A DNA stretch of 64,000 nt from positions 124,001 to 188,000 of the forward strand of contig NZ_VCNG01000011.1 in the NCBI RefSeq assembly GCF_006227205.1. Direction: 5' to 3'. The notes under the pieces were generated by a model that worked only from the letters and a program-made list of their open reading frames with translations, had not been told where the DNA came from and searched no databases. The stretch comes from Pseudomonas sp. ICMP22404 (GTDB taxonomy: Bacteria; Pseudomonadota; Gammaproteobacteria; Pseudomonadales; Pseudomonadaceae). Position numbers and translations under genes: made by a program. Positions 45,934 to 55,586 of this stretch are shown one piece after another (position 1 is the first letter of the stretch; the number at the start of each line of letters is the position of its first letter).

Positions 45934-45960
45934 AGGTTTTGCATGGCAGGGGGATTGTGT

Positions 45961-47496
45961 TTACCGAACCAGTTCCTCCCGCCCCCGCAACAGTCGGTTC
46001 GGCATTGCCACTGCCGCCGCCAGCCCCAGCAGCGACACCGCCGCGCTGATCATCAGCAGATGGCGGAACGTCGTCTGCAACTCCAGGCGCAGGGCGTCCC
46101 GTGCTTCGCCCGGAGCGGCGTTCAAGCCGTCCAGCAGGGCATTGCCGGAATGGCCTTCGCTGATCAGCGACGAACCGGCGAGCTTAGCGAAACCTGAATC
46201 CTGCAGCAAAGCCAGCAGCAACGCCGACATCAGTGCCACACCCACCGCACCGCCGAGGGAGCGGAACAGGTTGGTGGTACTGGTGGCGACGCCGATATCC
46301 CGTTGTTGCACCGAGTTCTGCGAACCCACCAGTGAGGTGGGGAACTGCATGCCGGAGGCGATCCCGCCCAGCAGCATGAACAGGCTGCTGAGCCAGAACG
46401 CGTCGGGCGCCGTGCAGGCCATGCCGAGGATGGCGAAGGGAAAGAGCAGGGCACCGCTGAGGATCATCGGTTTGTAGCGGCCGGTGATCGAGGTGCGACG
46501 TCCGGCGAAATACGCACCGATGGGCAAACCCATCGCCAGCGGCAGCAGATGCAAGGCCGCGCTGTCGGCGCCGGCACCGGTCACGCTCTGAAAGCGCAAT
46601 GGCACCAGTACCGTCAGGGAAATCGCCTGGAAGCTGGTGAAAAATACCGTGCACCAACACAACACCGCGCTGCGGTTGACGAACAGGTGCATCGGTAGCA
46701 AAGGCTCCCGGGCGCGGCGTTCGTGCCAGACGAATATGCCCAGCGTCACCACGGCGCACCCCAGCAGTCCCAGTACGCCACGGCTGTGCCAGGCCTGTCC
46801 CTGGCCGACCTGGGTAATACCCAGCAGCAAGGCGCTCAGGCCGATGATCAGCAACACCGTGCCCAGGTAGTCGATGATCGGCGTGCGGTGCGGCACCGAC
46901 AGCCCGACCAGGGTGCGGCGGGCAATCAGCCAGGCACCCAAACCCAACGGCAGGTTGATCCAGAACACCCAGCGCCACGACAGGTACTCGGTCATGTAGC
47001 CGCCCAGTACCGGTCCGGCCACGCTGGCCACGGCATACATGCTGCTGAAGTAACCCTGATAGCGGCCACGCTCGCGGGGCGGCACGATGTCACCGATGAT
47101 CGCCTGGCTCACGGAGATCATCCCGCCGGCGCCGATGCCTTGGATGATTCGTGCCAGCACCAGCTGTTCCATGTTTTGCGCCAGGCCACAGAACAGCGAG
47201 GCCAGGGTGAACAGCCCCATGCCGAACAGCATCAGCGGTCGGCGACCGTAGAGATCGCCCAGCTTGCCGTAGATTGGCACCGCCACGGTCATGGCGACCA
47301 TGTAGCCGGAAATGACCCAGGCCAACAGGCTGAGGTCCTTGAATTGGGCGGAGATGGCCGGCATCGAGACGGCGACGATGGTCTGGTCCAGCGCACCGAG
47401 GAAAATCGCCAGCATCAGGGCCACCAGTACGCTGCGGATGGCGGGCTGCTGGATGTTGGGCGTATTGAGCTGAGTCACGGTAGAACCTGCGGGCAT
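45961..47496 (-). CDS. DHA2-family (EmrB/QacA-like) MFS exporter
   Basis: A 511-residue 14-helix drug/proton antiporter. Typical motifs are LDQTIVAVSMPAIS in helix 1, GKLGDLYGRRPLMLFG (motif A) and the motif C-like VAGPVLGGYMTEYLSWRW. The ATG at 47496 or a GTG six codons later may be used; a longer frame would run into pobA. It lies 52 bases after pobA on the same strand, so it may export a phenolic compound, though this is inference. Confidence 0.9.
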   Translation of the reverse strand: MPAGSTVTQLNTPNIQQPAIRSVLVALMLAIFLGALDQTIVAVSMPAISAQFKDLSLLAWVISGYMVAMTVAVPIYGKLGDLYGRRPLMLFGMGLFTLASLFCGLAQNMEQLVLARIIQGIGAGGMISVSQAIIGDIVPPRERGRYQGYFSSMYAVASVAGPVLGGYMTEYLSWRWVFWINLPLGLGAWLIARRTLVGLSVPHRTPIIDYLGTVLLIIGLSALLLGITQVGQGQAWHSRGVLGLLGCAVVTLGIFVWHERRAREPLLPMHLFVNRSAVLCWCTVFFTSFQAISLTVLVPLRFQSVTGAGADSAALHLLPLAMGLPIGAYFAGRRTSITGRYKPMILSGALLFPFAILGMACTAPDAFWLSSLFMLLGGIASGMQFPTSLVGSQNSVQQRDIGVATSTTNLFRSLGGAVGVALMSALLLALLQDSGFAKLAGSSLISEGHSGNALLDGLNAAPGEARDALRLELQTTFRHLLMISAAVSLLGLAAAVAMPNRLLRGREELVR

Positions 47497-47548
47497 CACG
47501 CCAAAGAGGCGAGTGGAGACGGAGCCCGCAGTGTAAGTCGGTAGCCGG

Positions 47549-48739
47549 CTATTCGATAGCCTCGTAAGGAAGTCCGACATAATTTTCCGCGATGGTTTTC
47601 CGTCCGGCTTCGGAGTCGACGAAATACTCCAGCTCGGCTTCGCTGATGCGCTGGTTGAAGGCGTCGTCGTCGAAGCGGTGCAGCATCGATGTCATCCACC
47701 AGGAGAAGCGCTCGGCTTTCCAGACCCGTCGCAGGCAGATGGCCGAATACTGTTGCAGCAGGTCCACCCGGCCTTCGCGATAGACCTTGAGCAGGATGTC
47801 GAACAGCGTGCTGACATCGCTGGCCGCCAGGTTCAGGCCCTTGGCACCGGTCGGCGGGACGATGTGCGCAGCGTCGCCCACCAGGAACATGCGGCCGTAC
47901 TGCATCGGCTCGACCACGAAGCTGCGCAGCGGCGCGATGCTCTTTTCGATGGACGGGCCGGTCACCAGGGCTTCGGCCAGATCGGCGGGCAGGCGGGTCT
48001 TGAGTTCGGTCCAGAAGCGCTCGTCCGGCCAGTCGGCGACTTGTTCTTCGGCGGGCACTTGCAGGTAGTAACGGGTGCGGGTCTTGGAGCGCATGCTGCA
48101 CAAGGCAAATCCACGCTCGTGGCGGGCGTAGACCAGTTCCTCGTTGACCGGCGGGGTATCGGCCAGGATGCCAAGCCAGCCGAAGGGGTAGACCCGCTCG
48201 AAGACCTTCAGTTTTTCCGCTGGAATGGATTGCCGCGCCACGCCATGGAAGCCGTCGCACCCGGCAATGTAGTCGCACTCCAGGCGCCAGGTTTCACCCT
48301 GGTGCTCGAATGTCACGAAAGGCTGGTCGGTCTGCATGCCGTGGGGCTGGGCCTTGTCGACCTGATAAAGCGTCCGGGCACCGGCCTTTTCGCGGGCGGC
48401 CATCAGGTCGCGGGTCACTTCGGTCTGGCCGTAGACCATCACGTTTTTACCGCTGGTCAACCCTTTGAGATCAATGTGCACCCGACGGCCATTGAGGACC
48501 AGTTCGAAACCGTCATGCTCCAGCCCTTCGGCATCCATGCGCTGGCCGACGCCGGCCCGGCGCAACAGTTCGGCCATGCCTTGCTCCAGCACACCGGCGC
48601 GGATGCGACCCAGGACATAGTCCGGGGCCTGGCGTTCGAGGATCAGGGTGTCAATTCCGGCATTGTGCAATAGCTGGCCAAGCAGCAGTCCAGAGGGGCC
48701 GGCGCCGATAATGGCGACTTGGGTCTTGAGGGTTTTCAT
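47549..48739 (-). CDS. pobA: 4-hydroxybenzoate 3-monooxygenase PobA
   Basis: A 396-residue flavoprotein hydroxylase converting 4-hydroxybenzoate to protocatechuate using NADPH and O2. The FAD motif GAGPSG (12-17) and the second FAD motif VGDAAHIVPPTGAKGLNLA are clear, and RIRAGVLEQG is characteristic. The start at 48739 gives the usual length; a longer frame adds six residues. It is divergent from its AraC-type activator. Confidence 0.97.
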   Translation of the reverse strand: MKTLKTQVAIIGAGPSGLLLGQLLHNAGIDTLILERQAPDYVLGRIRAGVLEQGMAELLRRAGVGQRMDAEGLEHDGFELVLNGRRVHIDLKGLTSGKNVMVYGQTEVTRDLMAAREKAGARTLYQVDKAQPHGMQTDQPFVTFEHQGETWRLECDYIAGCDGFHGVARQSIPAEKLKVFERVYPFGWLGILADTPPVNEELVYARHERGFALCSMRSKTRTRYYLQVPAEEQVADWPDERFWTELKTRLPADLAEALVTGPSIEKSIAPLRSFVVEPMQYGRMFLVGDAAHIVPPTGAKGLNLAASDVSTLFDILLKVYREGRVDLLQQYSAICLRRVWKAERFSWWMTSMLHRFDDDAFNQRISEAELEYFVDSEAGRKTIAENYVGLPYEAIE

Positions 48740-48912
48740 TGTTGTTATGACTCGCATAAAGCACGCGACCAGGGCCGGTGTGGATGGTTATGAACCGAGT
48801 CCTTGCATTTTTTCCTTGCGGGCCTGTCAATTGAAGGGGAAAACTGAGCCGATACCTGTACTTTCTGCCAATCGGTGCGATTATCGCCCGCTACCCGAGG
48901 CCGATCCTCGTT

Positions 48913-49806
48913 ATGAAAAAAACTGAGCTGCCTTCGATTCCGGTGTTCAAGCTCTACGGCGAAAGCCAGGATTGGCCGACGCCGGATTTACTGCACTGTG
49001 AAACCATCTCCAAGCGCAGTCGCGAGCATCAGTGGGAAATCAAACCCCATCGGCATGCCGACCTCTGTCAGTTGCTGTTCGTTTTCAAGGGCCAGGCGGA
49101 GCTGGAAATCGAAGGCCAGCGTACCCGGCTCGACGAGCCGGCGGTGCAGATCCTGCCGCCGCTGTCGGTCCACGGCTTTCGCTTTTCCGAAGACGTGGAG
49201 GGTTACGTGGTGACCCTGGCGGCGCCGCTGGTGACCCACCTGCAAGGGCAGTTGGGCCATTCGGTAAACATTCTGGCTCAGGCCGAGAGTTACCCGGCCG
49301 GTGACAACGCCGACTACCTCAACAGCCTGTTCAGCGCTTTGCAGAGCGAGTACATGGGGCATCAACCGGCCCGGGAAATGCTCATGCATGCGCTGGTCAA
49401 CGTGATCATGGTCTGGGTCAGTCGCCAGGTCATGCAGCGACGTACCCAGAGCCAGCGCCCGCAGCGGGCTCGTGAATACCTCAATGGGTTCATTCAATTG
49501 GTGGAGGAAACCTATCGGCAGCACGTCAAGGTGGAAGACCTGGCCCATCGCCTGGGCATTTCCGTGTCGCACCTCAACGGCACCTGCCGCGAGCTGGCGG
49601 GGCAGCCGGCGCTGCAGATCATGCATGAGCGTCAGTTGCTCGAGGCCAAGCGGATGCTGACCTACACCGGCATGACCATCTACGAGATTTCCGAGGTGCT
49701 CGGGTTCTCCGACCCGACCAACTTCACCCGCCTGTTCCGCCGTCGCGTCGGCATCTCGCCCAAGGCCTTCCGGGACCGGCTCAAGACCGATCAGCCGGAC
49801 GACTGA
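48913..49806 (+). CDS. pobR: AraC-family regulator of pobA (PobR)
   Basis: A 297-residue AraC/XylS protein with an N-terminal cupin sensor domain (HRHADLCQLLFVFKGQAEL) and a C-terminal double helix-turn-helix (residues about 195-290; VEDLAHRLGISVSHLNGTCR and EISEVLGFSDPTNFTRLFRR). It is divergent from pobA, and Pseudomonas PobR of this type activates pobA in response to 4-hydroxybenzoate. Confidence 0.93.
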   Translation: MKKTELPSIPVFKLYGESQDWPTPDLLHCETISKRSREHQWEIKPHRHADLCQLLFVFKGQAELEIEGQRTRLDEPAVQILPPLSVHGFRFSEDVEGYVVTLAAPLVTHLQGQLGHSVNILAQAESYPAGDNADYLNSLFSALQSEYMGHQPAREMLMHALVNVIMVWVSRQVMQRRTQSQRPQRAREYLNGFIQLVEETYRQHVKVEDLAHRLGISVSHLNGTCRELAGQPALQIMHERQLLEAKRMLTYTGMTIYEISEVLGFSDPTNFTRLFRRRVGISPKAFRDRLKTDQPDD

Positions 49807-49813
49807 GCACGCC

Positions 49814-49990
49814 TCAGCGCAAGGCGTTCAGGGTCGCGTTGTGCGGGATGCAGCGTTCGAAGTTGCAACTGGCGTAGTCACGAGGCAGTTGCCTGGCCTG
49901 CTCGACCCGGTAGGCCGCTGTGCCGTACAGCGCAAGCGTGGCGGCGCAGGTCACGAAAATGGCGAGGCGTCTTTTTGTTCTGATGTTCAT
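49814..49990 (-). CDS. Small single-helix membrane or secreted protein
   Basis: A 58-residue protein from the ATG at 49990 (AGAGG upstream). It has one hydrophobic segment (LAIFVTCAATLALYGTAAY) and a short tail with two Cys (SCNFERCIP). It is not recognised. It is convergent with pobR, eight bases away. Confidence 0.6.
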   Translation of the reverse strand: MNIRTKRRLAIFVTCAATLALYGTAAYRVEQARQLPRDYASCNFERCIPHNATLNALR

Positions 49991-50108
49991 GGCGATGACC
50001 TCTGAACGAATACCCTGGGGTACTGTTTTCAGCATAGGTCAGCCGGGGGCAGTTGCCAGTGGGGTGGAGGGTGCAATTACCCTGGCATTCAGGGCACTGA
50101 TGTCCCCC

Positions 50109-50197
50109 TGTGAGAGCGAGCCTGCTCGCGATGGCCATACAGCCGTCACATCGATGTCGACAGGCAGGCCGCTATCGCGAGCAGGCTCGCTCCCACA
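50109..50197. repeat. REP pair, family B
   Basis: Arms TGTGAGAGCGAGCCTGCTCG and inverse around about 50 bases, between the small membrane protein gene and the DUF5064 gene. Confidence 0.87.
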
Positions 50198-50220
50198 GGG
50201 TAATGGGGCTGCCAGGTGGA

Positions 50221-50580
50221 TTAGGTCAGGTGCTCGGGCCTCACTGGATCGCCCGGTTTCACATCCAGTTGCTTACGCACGTCCTCGAACATGTCGTCGT
50301 AATACGTGTGCATCGAGCCGATGCTGGCGCTCTTCGGCAGGCCGTACTTCTGCGCGATGTTTGTGGCGTACCGGGCAAAGTCGAAGGCCAGGTCCTTCGG
50401 CAGGAAAAAGGTCTCGTCCACGCTTTTGTCCTCGACCGTGCCGTGCAACCGGAATGACATGCCCGTGCCTTCCTGGGGATCCTGGGCAATTTCGTAGTCG
50501 ATGCAGAGGTTGTAGCTGAAATCATCCTTGTTCAGCGCATGGCGCTCCATGTGCAGGTGACCGGGTTGGAACATGGCCAT
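50221..50580 (-). CDS. DUF5064 protein
   Basis: A 119-residue Pseudomonas protein beginning MAMFQPGHLHMERHALNKDD. The start at 50580 has a strong AGGAGGG seven bases upstream; the longer frame to 50712 runs into arcC. Its gene follows arcC by 64 bases on the same strand, so it may share the arginine deiminase transcript. No catalytic motif is visible. Confidence 0.82.
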   Translation of the reverse strand: MAMFQPGHLHMERHALNKDDFSYNLCIDYEIAQDPQEGTGMSFRLHGTVEDKSVDETFFLPKDLAFDFARYATNIAQKYGLPKSASIGSMHTYYDDMFEDVRKQLDVKPGDPVRPEHLT

Positions 50581-50644
50581 GAGAGACCCTCCTGGAAAGG
50601 CATAGAAGTAGGGCAGACCCCGGATCTGCCCTGGGAGTTTCCGC

Positions 50645-51574
50645 TTATCGATAAGCGATGCCTGTTGTCGTCGTGCTGATGCGGGTGCCGGCGGTGCCTT
50701 GGACGATAGCATCGATGTCCGAGAGTGACCCGATCACCGCGACCTTGCCGGTATTGCGCGCAAATTCGCAGGCGGCCTGCACCTTGGGCCCCATGGAGCC
50801 GGCGGCGAAATCGAGTTTTTCCAGATCGTCGGGGTGGGCCCCGGCGATGGCTTTGCAGGTCGGCTTGCCGAAGTCGATGAAGACCGCGTTGACATCGGTA
50901 GCGATCACCAGCAGATCGCTCTCCAATTGTTCGGCCAGCAGCGCCGAGCACAGGTCCTTGTCGATGACCGCCTCAACGCCGTGCAGCTTGCCGTCGGCGT
51001 CATAGATCGTCGGGATACCGCCACCGCCGGCGCAGATCACGATGCTGCCCTTTTCCAGCAGCCACTTGATCGGCCGGATTTCAAAGATGCGCTTGGGTCT
51101 GGGGCTGGCGACTACCCGGCGAAACCTGTCGCCGTCCGGGGCGATGCTCCAGCCTTTTTCGGCGGCCAGTGCCTGCGCCTCCTGCTGGCTGTAGACCGGG
51201 CCGATGGGCTTGGTGGGGTGTTGGAAGGCCGGGTCGTTGGCGTCCACTTCCACTTGGGTCAGCAACGTGGCGAAGGGCACGTCGGCGTCCAGCAGGTTGC
51301 CCAGTTCCTGCTCGATGATGTAACCGATCATGCCGTCGGTCTCGGCGCCCAGCACGTCCAGCGGATACGGAGTCACCGAAGTGTAGGCTGCCGCTTGCAA
51401 CGACAGCAGGCCGACTTGCGGGCCGTTGCCGTGGGCGATCACTAATTGGTTGCCCGGATGGATCCTGGCGATCTGTTCGGTCGCTGTGCGGATGTTGCTG
51501 CGTTGGTTGTCGGCGGTCATGGGTTCACCCCGACGCAGGAGGGCGTTACCGCCCAGGGCAACGACGATGCGCAT
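50645..51574 (-). CDS. arcC: Carbamate kinase
   Basis: A 309-residue amino acid kinase that makes ATP and ammonia plus CO2 from carbamoyl phosphate. Clear motifs: RIVVALGGNALLRRGE at the N-terminus, VIAHGNGPQVG, and AGGGGIPT. The ATG at 51574 was chosen; the longer frame contains a REP element. It is the last step of the arginine deiminase pathway. Confidence 0.97.
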   Translation of the reverse strand: MRIVVALGGNALLRRGEPMTADNQRSNIRTATEQIARIHPGNQLVIAHGNGPQVGLLSLQAAAYTSVTPYPLDVLGAETDGMIGYIIEQELGNLLDADVPFATLLTQVEVDANDPAFQHPTKPIGPVYSQQEAQALAAEKGWSIAPDGDRFRRVVASPRPKRIFEIRPIKWLLEKGSIVICAGGGGIPTIYDADGKLHGVEAVIDKDLCSALLAEQLESDLLVIATDVNAVFIDFGKPTCKAIAGAHPDDLEKLDFAAGSMGPKVQAACEFARNTGKVAVIGSLSDIDAIVQGTAGTRISTTTTGIAYR

Positions 51575-51605
51575 AGTGCTCTCCTTGAAAATGGAACATG
51601 GTTCC

Positions 51606-51695
51606 TGTGGGAGCGAGCCTGCTCGCGAATGCGGTGTATCAACCCATGAATGAGCTGGCTGATCGTCCGCCATCGCGAGCAGGCTCGCTCCCACA
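51606..51695. repeat. REP pair, family B
   Basis: Arms TGTGGGAGCGAGCCTGCTCG-like and inverse, located between arcB and arcC inside the arc operon. It may affect mRNA stability within the operon. Confidence 0.88.
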
Positions 51696-51706
51696 AAGGG
51701 ACGGCC

Positions 51707-52717
51707 TTACAAGTCCGCCAGCGTCGACACCAGTACCGCCTTGATGGTGTGCATGCGGTTTTCCGCCTGCTCGAAGGCGATGCACGCCGGTGACTCGAAC
51801 ACGTCGTCCGTGACTTCGATGCCGTTGGCCAGATGCGGATACTGCTCGGCGATCTGCTTACCGACCTTGGTGTCGCTGTTATGGAATGCCGGCAGGCAGT
51901 GCATGAAGCGAGTACGCGGGTTACCGGTGGCTTTCATCAGGTCGGCATTGACCTGGTAAGGCAACAGTTGCTCGATACGCTCGGCCCAGGCTTCGACCGG
52001 CTCACCCATGGAGACCCAGACGTCGGTGTGAATGAAGTCCACGCCCTTGACCGCCGCTTTCGGATCTTCGGTGAGGGTGATACGTGCGCCGCTTTCTTCG
52101 GCGTAATGATGGCAGCGCTGCACCAGATCGTCGTGGGGCCAGAGGGCCTTGGGCGCGCAGATACGCACGTCCATGCCCAACTTTGCGCCGATCAGCAGTA
52201 ACGAGTTGCCCATGTTGTTTCGCGCATCGCCCAGGTACGCATAGCTGATCTCGTGGATCGGTTTGTCGGCGTGCTCGCGCATGGTCAGTACGTCGGCAAT
52301 CATCTGCGTCGGGTGGTATTCATCGGTCAGGCCGTTGAACACCGGTACGCCGGCGAACTTCGCCAGTTCCTCGACGGTTTCCTGCTTGAAGCCCCGGTAT
52401 TCGATGGCGTCGTACATGCGCCCGAGCACGCGGGCGGTGTCCTTCATGCTTTCCTTGTGGCCGATCTGCGACGAGTTGGGGTCGATGTAGGTGACATTGG
52501 CACCCTGGTCGTAGGCCGCCACTTCGAAGGCACAACGGGTACGGGTCGAGGTTTTCTCGAAGATCAGCGCGATGTTGTTGCCCTTGAGGTGCTGCTGTTC
52601 GGTGCCGGTGTACTTGGCCCGCTTGAGGTCGCGGGACAGGTCCAGCAAATAGTGCAATTCACGGGGCGTGTGATGTTCGAGGCTGAGCAGGTTACGGTTG
52701 TGGGTGTTGAACGCCAT
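51707..52717 (-). CDS. arcB: Ornithine carbamoyltransferase, catabolic
   Basis: A 336-residue transcarbamylase converting citrulline and phosphate to ornithine and carbamoyl phosphate in the deiminase pathway. STRTR (57-61) binds the phosphate and HCLPAFH near residue 273 is catalytic. Position between arcA and arcC supports the catabolic form rather than ArgF. Confidence 0.96.
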   Translation of the reverse strand: MAFNTHNRNLLSLEHHTPRELHYLLDLSRDLKRAKYTGTEQQHLKGNNIALIFEKTSTRTRCAFEVAAYDQGANVTYIDPNSSQIGHKESMKDTARVLGRMYDAIEYRGFKQETVEELAKFAGVPVFNGLTDEYHPTQMIADVLTMREHADKPIHEISYAYLGDARNNMGNSLLLIGAKLGMDVRICAPKALWPHDDLVQRCHHYAEESGARITLTEDPKAAVKGVDFIHTDVWVSMGEPVEAWAERIEQLLPYQVNADLMKATGNPRTRFMHCLPAFHNSDTKVGKQIAEQYPHLANGIEVTDDVFESPACIAFEQAENRMHTIKAVLVSTLADL

Positions 52718-52784
52718 GGTGCATCTCCTTGGGTATCGGCAGGCCCTGAACCGTGTCCGGTCAACCAGGGCCCGGGCTCGAAGG

Positions 52785-54041
52785 TCAGTAGTCGATCGGA
52801 TCGCGAATGATCGGGCAGGTCATGCAATGGCCGCCGCCGCGACCTCGGCCCAGCTCGCTGGCGCTGATGGTGATGACTTCCACCCCGGCCTTGCGCAGCA
52901 GGGTGTTGGTGTAGGTGTTGCGGTCGTAGCCGATCACCACGCCCGGCTCCAGGGCCACCACATTGTTGCCGTCGTCCCATTGTTCGCGCTCGGCGGCGAA
53001 GCTGTTGCCGCCGGTTTCCACCACGCGCAGCGCCGGGAGCTTGAGGGCGGCGGCAACAGTGTCGATGAAGCTGCTTTCCTCGCGGCGAACGTCGATACCG
53101 CCGGGTTTGCTCTCGTCTGGGCGCAGGGAGAAGGCGACGATCTGGCTCACCACTTCCGGGAAAATGGTCACCAGGTCGCGGTCGCAGAAACTGAACACGG
53201 TGTCCAGGTGCATGGCGGCCCGGGACTTCGGCAAGCCGGCGACGATGACCCGTTCCACGGCCTGGTGCTTGAACAGGTTCAGTGCCAATTGGCCGATGGC
53301 CTGGCGGGATGAGCGTTCGCCCATGCCGATCAGCACGACACCGTTGCCGATGGGCATTACGTCGCCGCCTTCGAGGGTGGCACTGCCATGGTCCAGGTCC
53401 GGGTTGCCGTACCAGATCTGGAAGTCGGCCTGGGTGAACTCCGGGTGGAATTTATACAGGGCGGTGGTCAGCAGGGTTTCCTGGCGGCGTGCCGGCCAGT
53501 ACATCGGGTTAAGGGTGACGCCGCCGTAGATCCAGCAGGTGGTGTCGCGGGTGAACTGGGTGTTGGGCAGCGGCGGCAGGATGAAGCTGGAATGCCCGAG
53601 GAAGTCGCGGAACATCTGGATGGTCTTGCCGCCGAAACTGTCGGGCAGGTCATCGGCCGAAACGCCACCAATCAGGAACTCGGCGATCCGGCGCGGTTCC
53701 AGGCTGCGCAGCCACGAACCGACCTCATTCACCAGGCCCAGGCCCACCGAGTCGGGGGTGACCTTGCGTTGCAGGATCCAGTCCAGGGCTTCGGGGACGG
53801 CGACGATGTCGGTCAACAGGTTGTGCATTTCCAGCACGTCGATGCCCCGCTCGCGCATCTTGGTGACGAAATCGAAATGGTCGCGTTTGGCCTGGTTGAC
53901 CCATATCACGTCGTCGAACAGCAGTTCATCGCAGTTGTTCGGGGTCAGCCGCTGATGGGCCAGGCCTGGGGAACACACCATGACTTTACGCAATCTACCG
54001 GCTTCGGAATGAACGCCGTATTGCATTTTTTCCGTGGTCAT
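52785..54041 (-). CDS. arcA: Arginine deiminase
   Basis: A 418-residue enzyme hydrolysing arginine to citrulline and ammonia. The catalytic Cys406 sits in RGGGHCMTCPIIRDP and the guanidino-binding GGDVMPIGNGVVLIG is present. Full length. Second gene of the arc operon, 30 bases after arcD. Confidence 0.97.
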   Translation of the reverse strand: MTTEKMQYGVHSEAGRLRKVMVCSPGLAHQRLTPNNCDELLFDDVIWVNQAKRDHFDFVTKMRERGIDVLEMHNLLTDIVAVPEALDWILQRKVTPDSVGLGLVNEVGSWLRSLEPRRIAEFLIGGVSADDLPDSFGGKTIQMFRDFLGHSSFILPPLPNTQFTRDTTCWIYGGVTLNPMYWPARRQETLLTTALYKFHPEFTQADFQIWYGNPDLDHGSATLEGGDVMPIGNGVVLIGMGERSSRQAIGQLALNLFKHQAVERVIVAGLPKSRAAMHLDTVFSFCDRDLVTIFPEVVSQIVAFSLRPDESKPGGIDVRREESSFIDTVAAALKLPALRVVETGGNSFAAEREQWDDGNNVVALEPGVVIGYDRNTYTNTLLRKAGVEVITISASELGRGRGGGHCMTCPIIRDPIDY

Positions 54042-54071
54042 TACACATCCTCCCGTTAAAACGTTGAGTGA

Positions 54072-55499
54072 TCACAAGCTCAGGAAGCCGCTGTAGAGGC
54101 CATAGCCGGCTATCAGGGCGCCTGCGACTACTGCGGCGAAAATCAGCTTCTCGACAGCGGTGAACACCGGTCGGGCCACTTCGCGCCGGGCCTGGGCGAA
54201 CAGCACCGCGCCGGGGGCGTAGAGCAGCGCAGAAAGCAGCAGGTATTTGATCCCGCCGGCATACAGCAACCACACCGCGTAGAGCAGGGCGATGGCGCTG
54301 ATGGCCAAGTCCTTGCGGCGTTCGGCCGGGGCGTTCTGGTAGGTTTCGCCGCGCACCGCCAGCAGCAGCGCGTAGGCCGCCGACCACAGGTAGGGCACCA
54401 GGATCATCGACGTGGCGAGGTAGATCAGCGACAGGTAGGTACTGGCCGAGAACAGGGTAACGATCAGAAACAGTTGGACCATGGCGTTGGTCAGCCACAG
54501 GGCGTTGGCCGGCACGTGGTTGGCATTTTCGCGACGCAGGAACGCCGGCATGGTGTGGTCCCTGGCGGCGGCGAACAGGATCTCGGCGCACAGCAGCACC
54601 CAGGACAACAGGGCTCCGAGCAGCGAAATGATGAGGCCGACGCTGATCAGCACCGCGCCCCAGTGGCCCACGACGTGCTCCAGCACTGCGGCCATGGACG
54701 GGTTCTGCAGCTTCGCCAGTTCCGGCTGGGTCATGATCCCCAGGGACAGCACGTTCACCAACACCAGGAACAGCAGCACGGTGATAAAGCCGATCACCGT
54801 GGCCTTGCCCACATCCGAACGCCGCTCGGCGCGGGCGGAAAAAATGCTCGCGCCCTCGATACCGATGAACACCCAGACGGTGACCAGCATCATGTTGCGC
54901 ACCTGGTTCATCACGCTGCCCAACTGCGGGTTCTTCACGCCCCAGATATCGGCGGTGAAAATGTCGAGCCGGAAGGCGAACACGGCGATCAGCACGAACA
55001 ACGCCAGCGGCACGACCTTGGCAACGGTGGTGACGAGGTTGATGAACGCAGCTTCCTTGATGCCGCGCAGCACCAGGAAATGCACGGCCCACAGCAGCAG
55101 CGACGCGCCGATCACCGCTGCAACCGTATTGCCCTCACCGAAGACCGGAAAAAAATAACCCAGGGTGCTGAACAGCAAGACGAAGTAGCCGACGTTGCCT
55201 AACCATGCGCTGATCCAATAACCCCAGGCCGAGGAGAACCCCATGTAGTCACCGAATCCGGCTTTGGCGTAGACATACACACCACCATCCAGATCGGGTT
55301 TGCGATTGGCCAGGGTCTGGAACACAAAGGCGAGGGTCAGCATGCCCACCGCAGTAATCGCCCAGCCAATCAGCACGGCACCGACATCGGCACTGGCGGC
55401 CATGTTCTGGGGCAAGGAAAAGATTCCCCCGCCGATCATCGAACCCACTACCAGCGCGACCAACGCACCCAAGCGAAGTTTTCCGGGGGTATCAGACAT
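54072..55499 (-). CDS. arcD: Arginine/ornithine antiporter ArcD
   Basis: A 475-residue APC-type transporter with about 12-13 helices and an opening MSDTPGKLRLGALVALVVGS that includes the APC SMIGGGIF motif. The start at 55499 is chosen over one six residues upstream. It exchanges extracellular arginine for ornithine. It is first in arcDABC; the ANR-like box sits about 67 bases upstream of the start. Confidence 0.96.
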   Translation of the reverse strand: MSDTPGKLRLGALVALVVGSMIGGGIFSLPQNMAASADVGAVLIGWAITAVGMLTLAFVFQTLANRKPDLDGGVYVYAKAGFGDYMGFSSAWGYWISAWLGNVGYFVLLFSTLGYFFPVFGEGNTVAAVIGASLLLWAVHFLVLRGIKEAAFINLVTTVAKVVPLALFVLIAVFAFRLDIFTADIWGVKNPQLGSVMNQVRNMMLVTVWVFIGIEGASIFSARAERRSDVGKATVIGFITVLLFLVLVNVLSLGIMTQPELAKLQNPSMAAVLEHVVGHWGAVLISVGLIISLLGALLSWVLLCAEILFAAARDHTMPAFLRRENANHVPANALWLTNAMVQLFLIVTLFSASTYLSLIYLATSMILVPYLWSAAYALLLAVRGETYQNAPAERRKDLAISAIALLYAVWLLYAGGIKYLLLSALLYAPGAVLFAQARREVARPVFTAVEKLIFAAVVAGALIAGYGLYSGFLSL

Positions 55500-55559
55500 T
55501 CCATGACTCCGAAGCAACCGAGGGGAGTCACAGCGTATGTCGATTTACCATTTCAATAG

Positions 55560-55573
55560 CTGATCCAGGTCAG
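55560..55573. promoter_or_regulatory. ANR-like box upstream of arcD
   Basis: CTGATCCAGGTCAG is a 14-base palindrome matching TTGAT-N4-ATCAA at 7 of 10 fixed positions on the plus strand and 8 if Y at position 5 is allowed. Placed at about -41 from a plausible start for arcD, it fits anaerobic activation by ANR, known for arc operons. Confidence 0.65.
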
Positions 55574-55586
55574 AAGGCGGAGTCGT

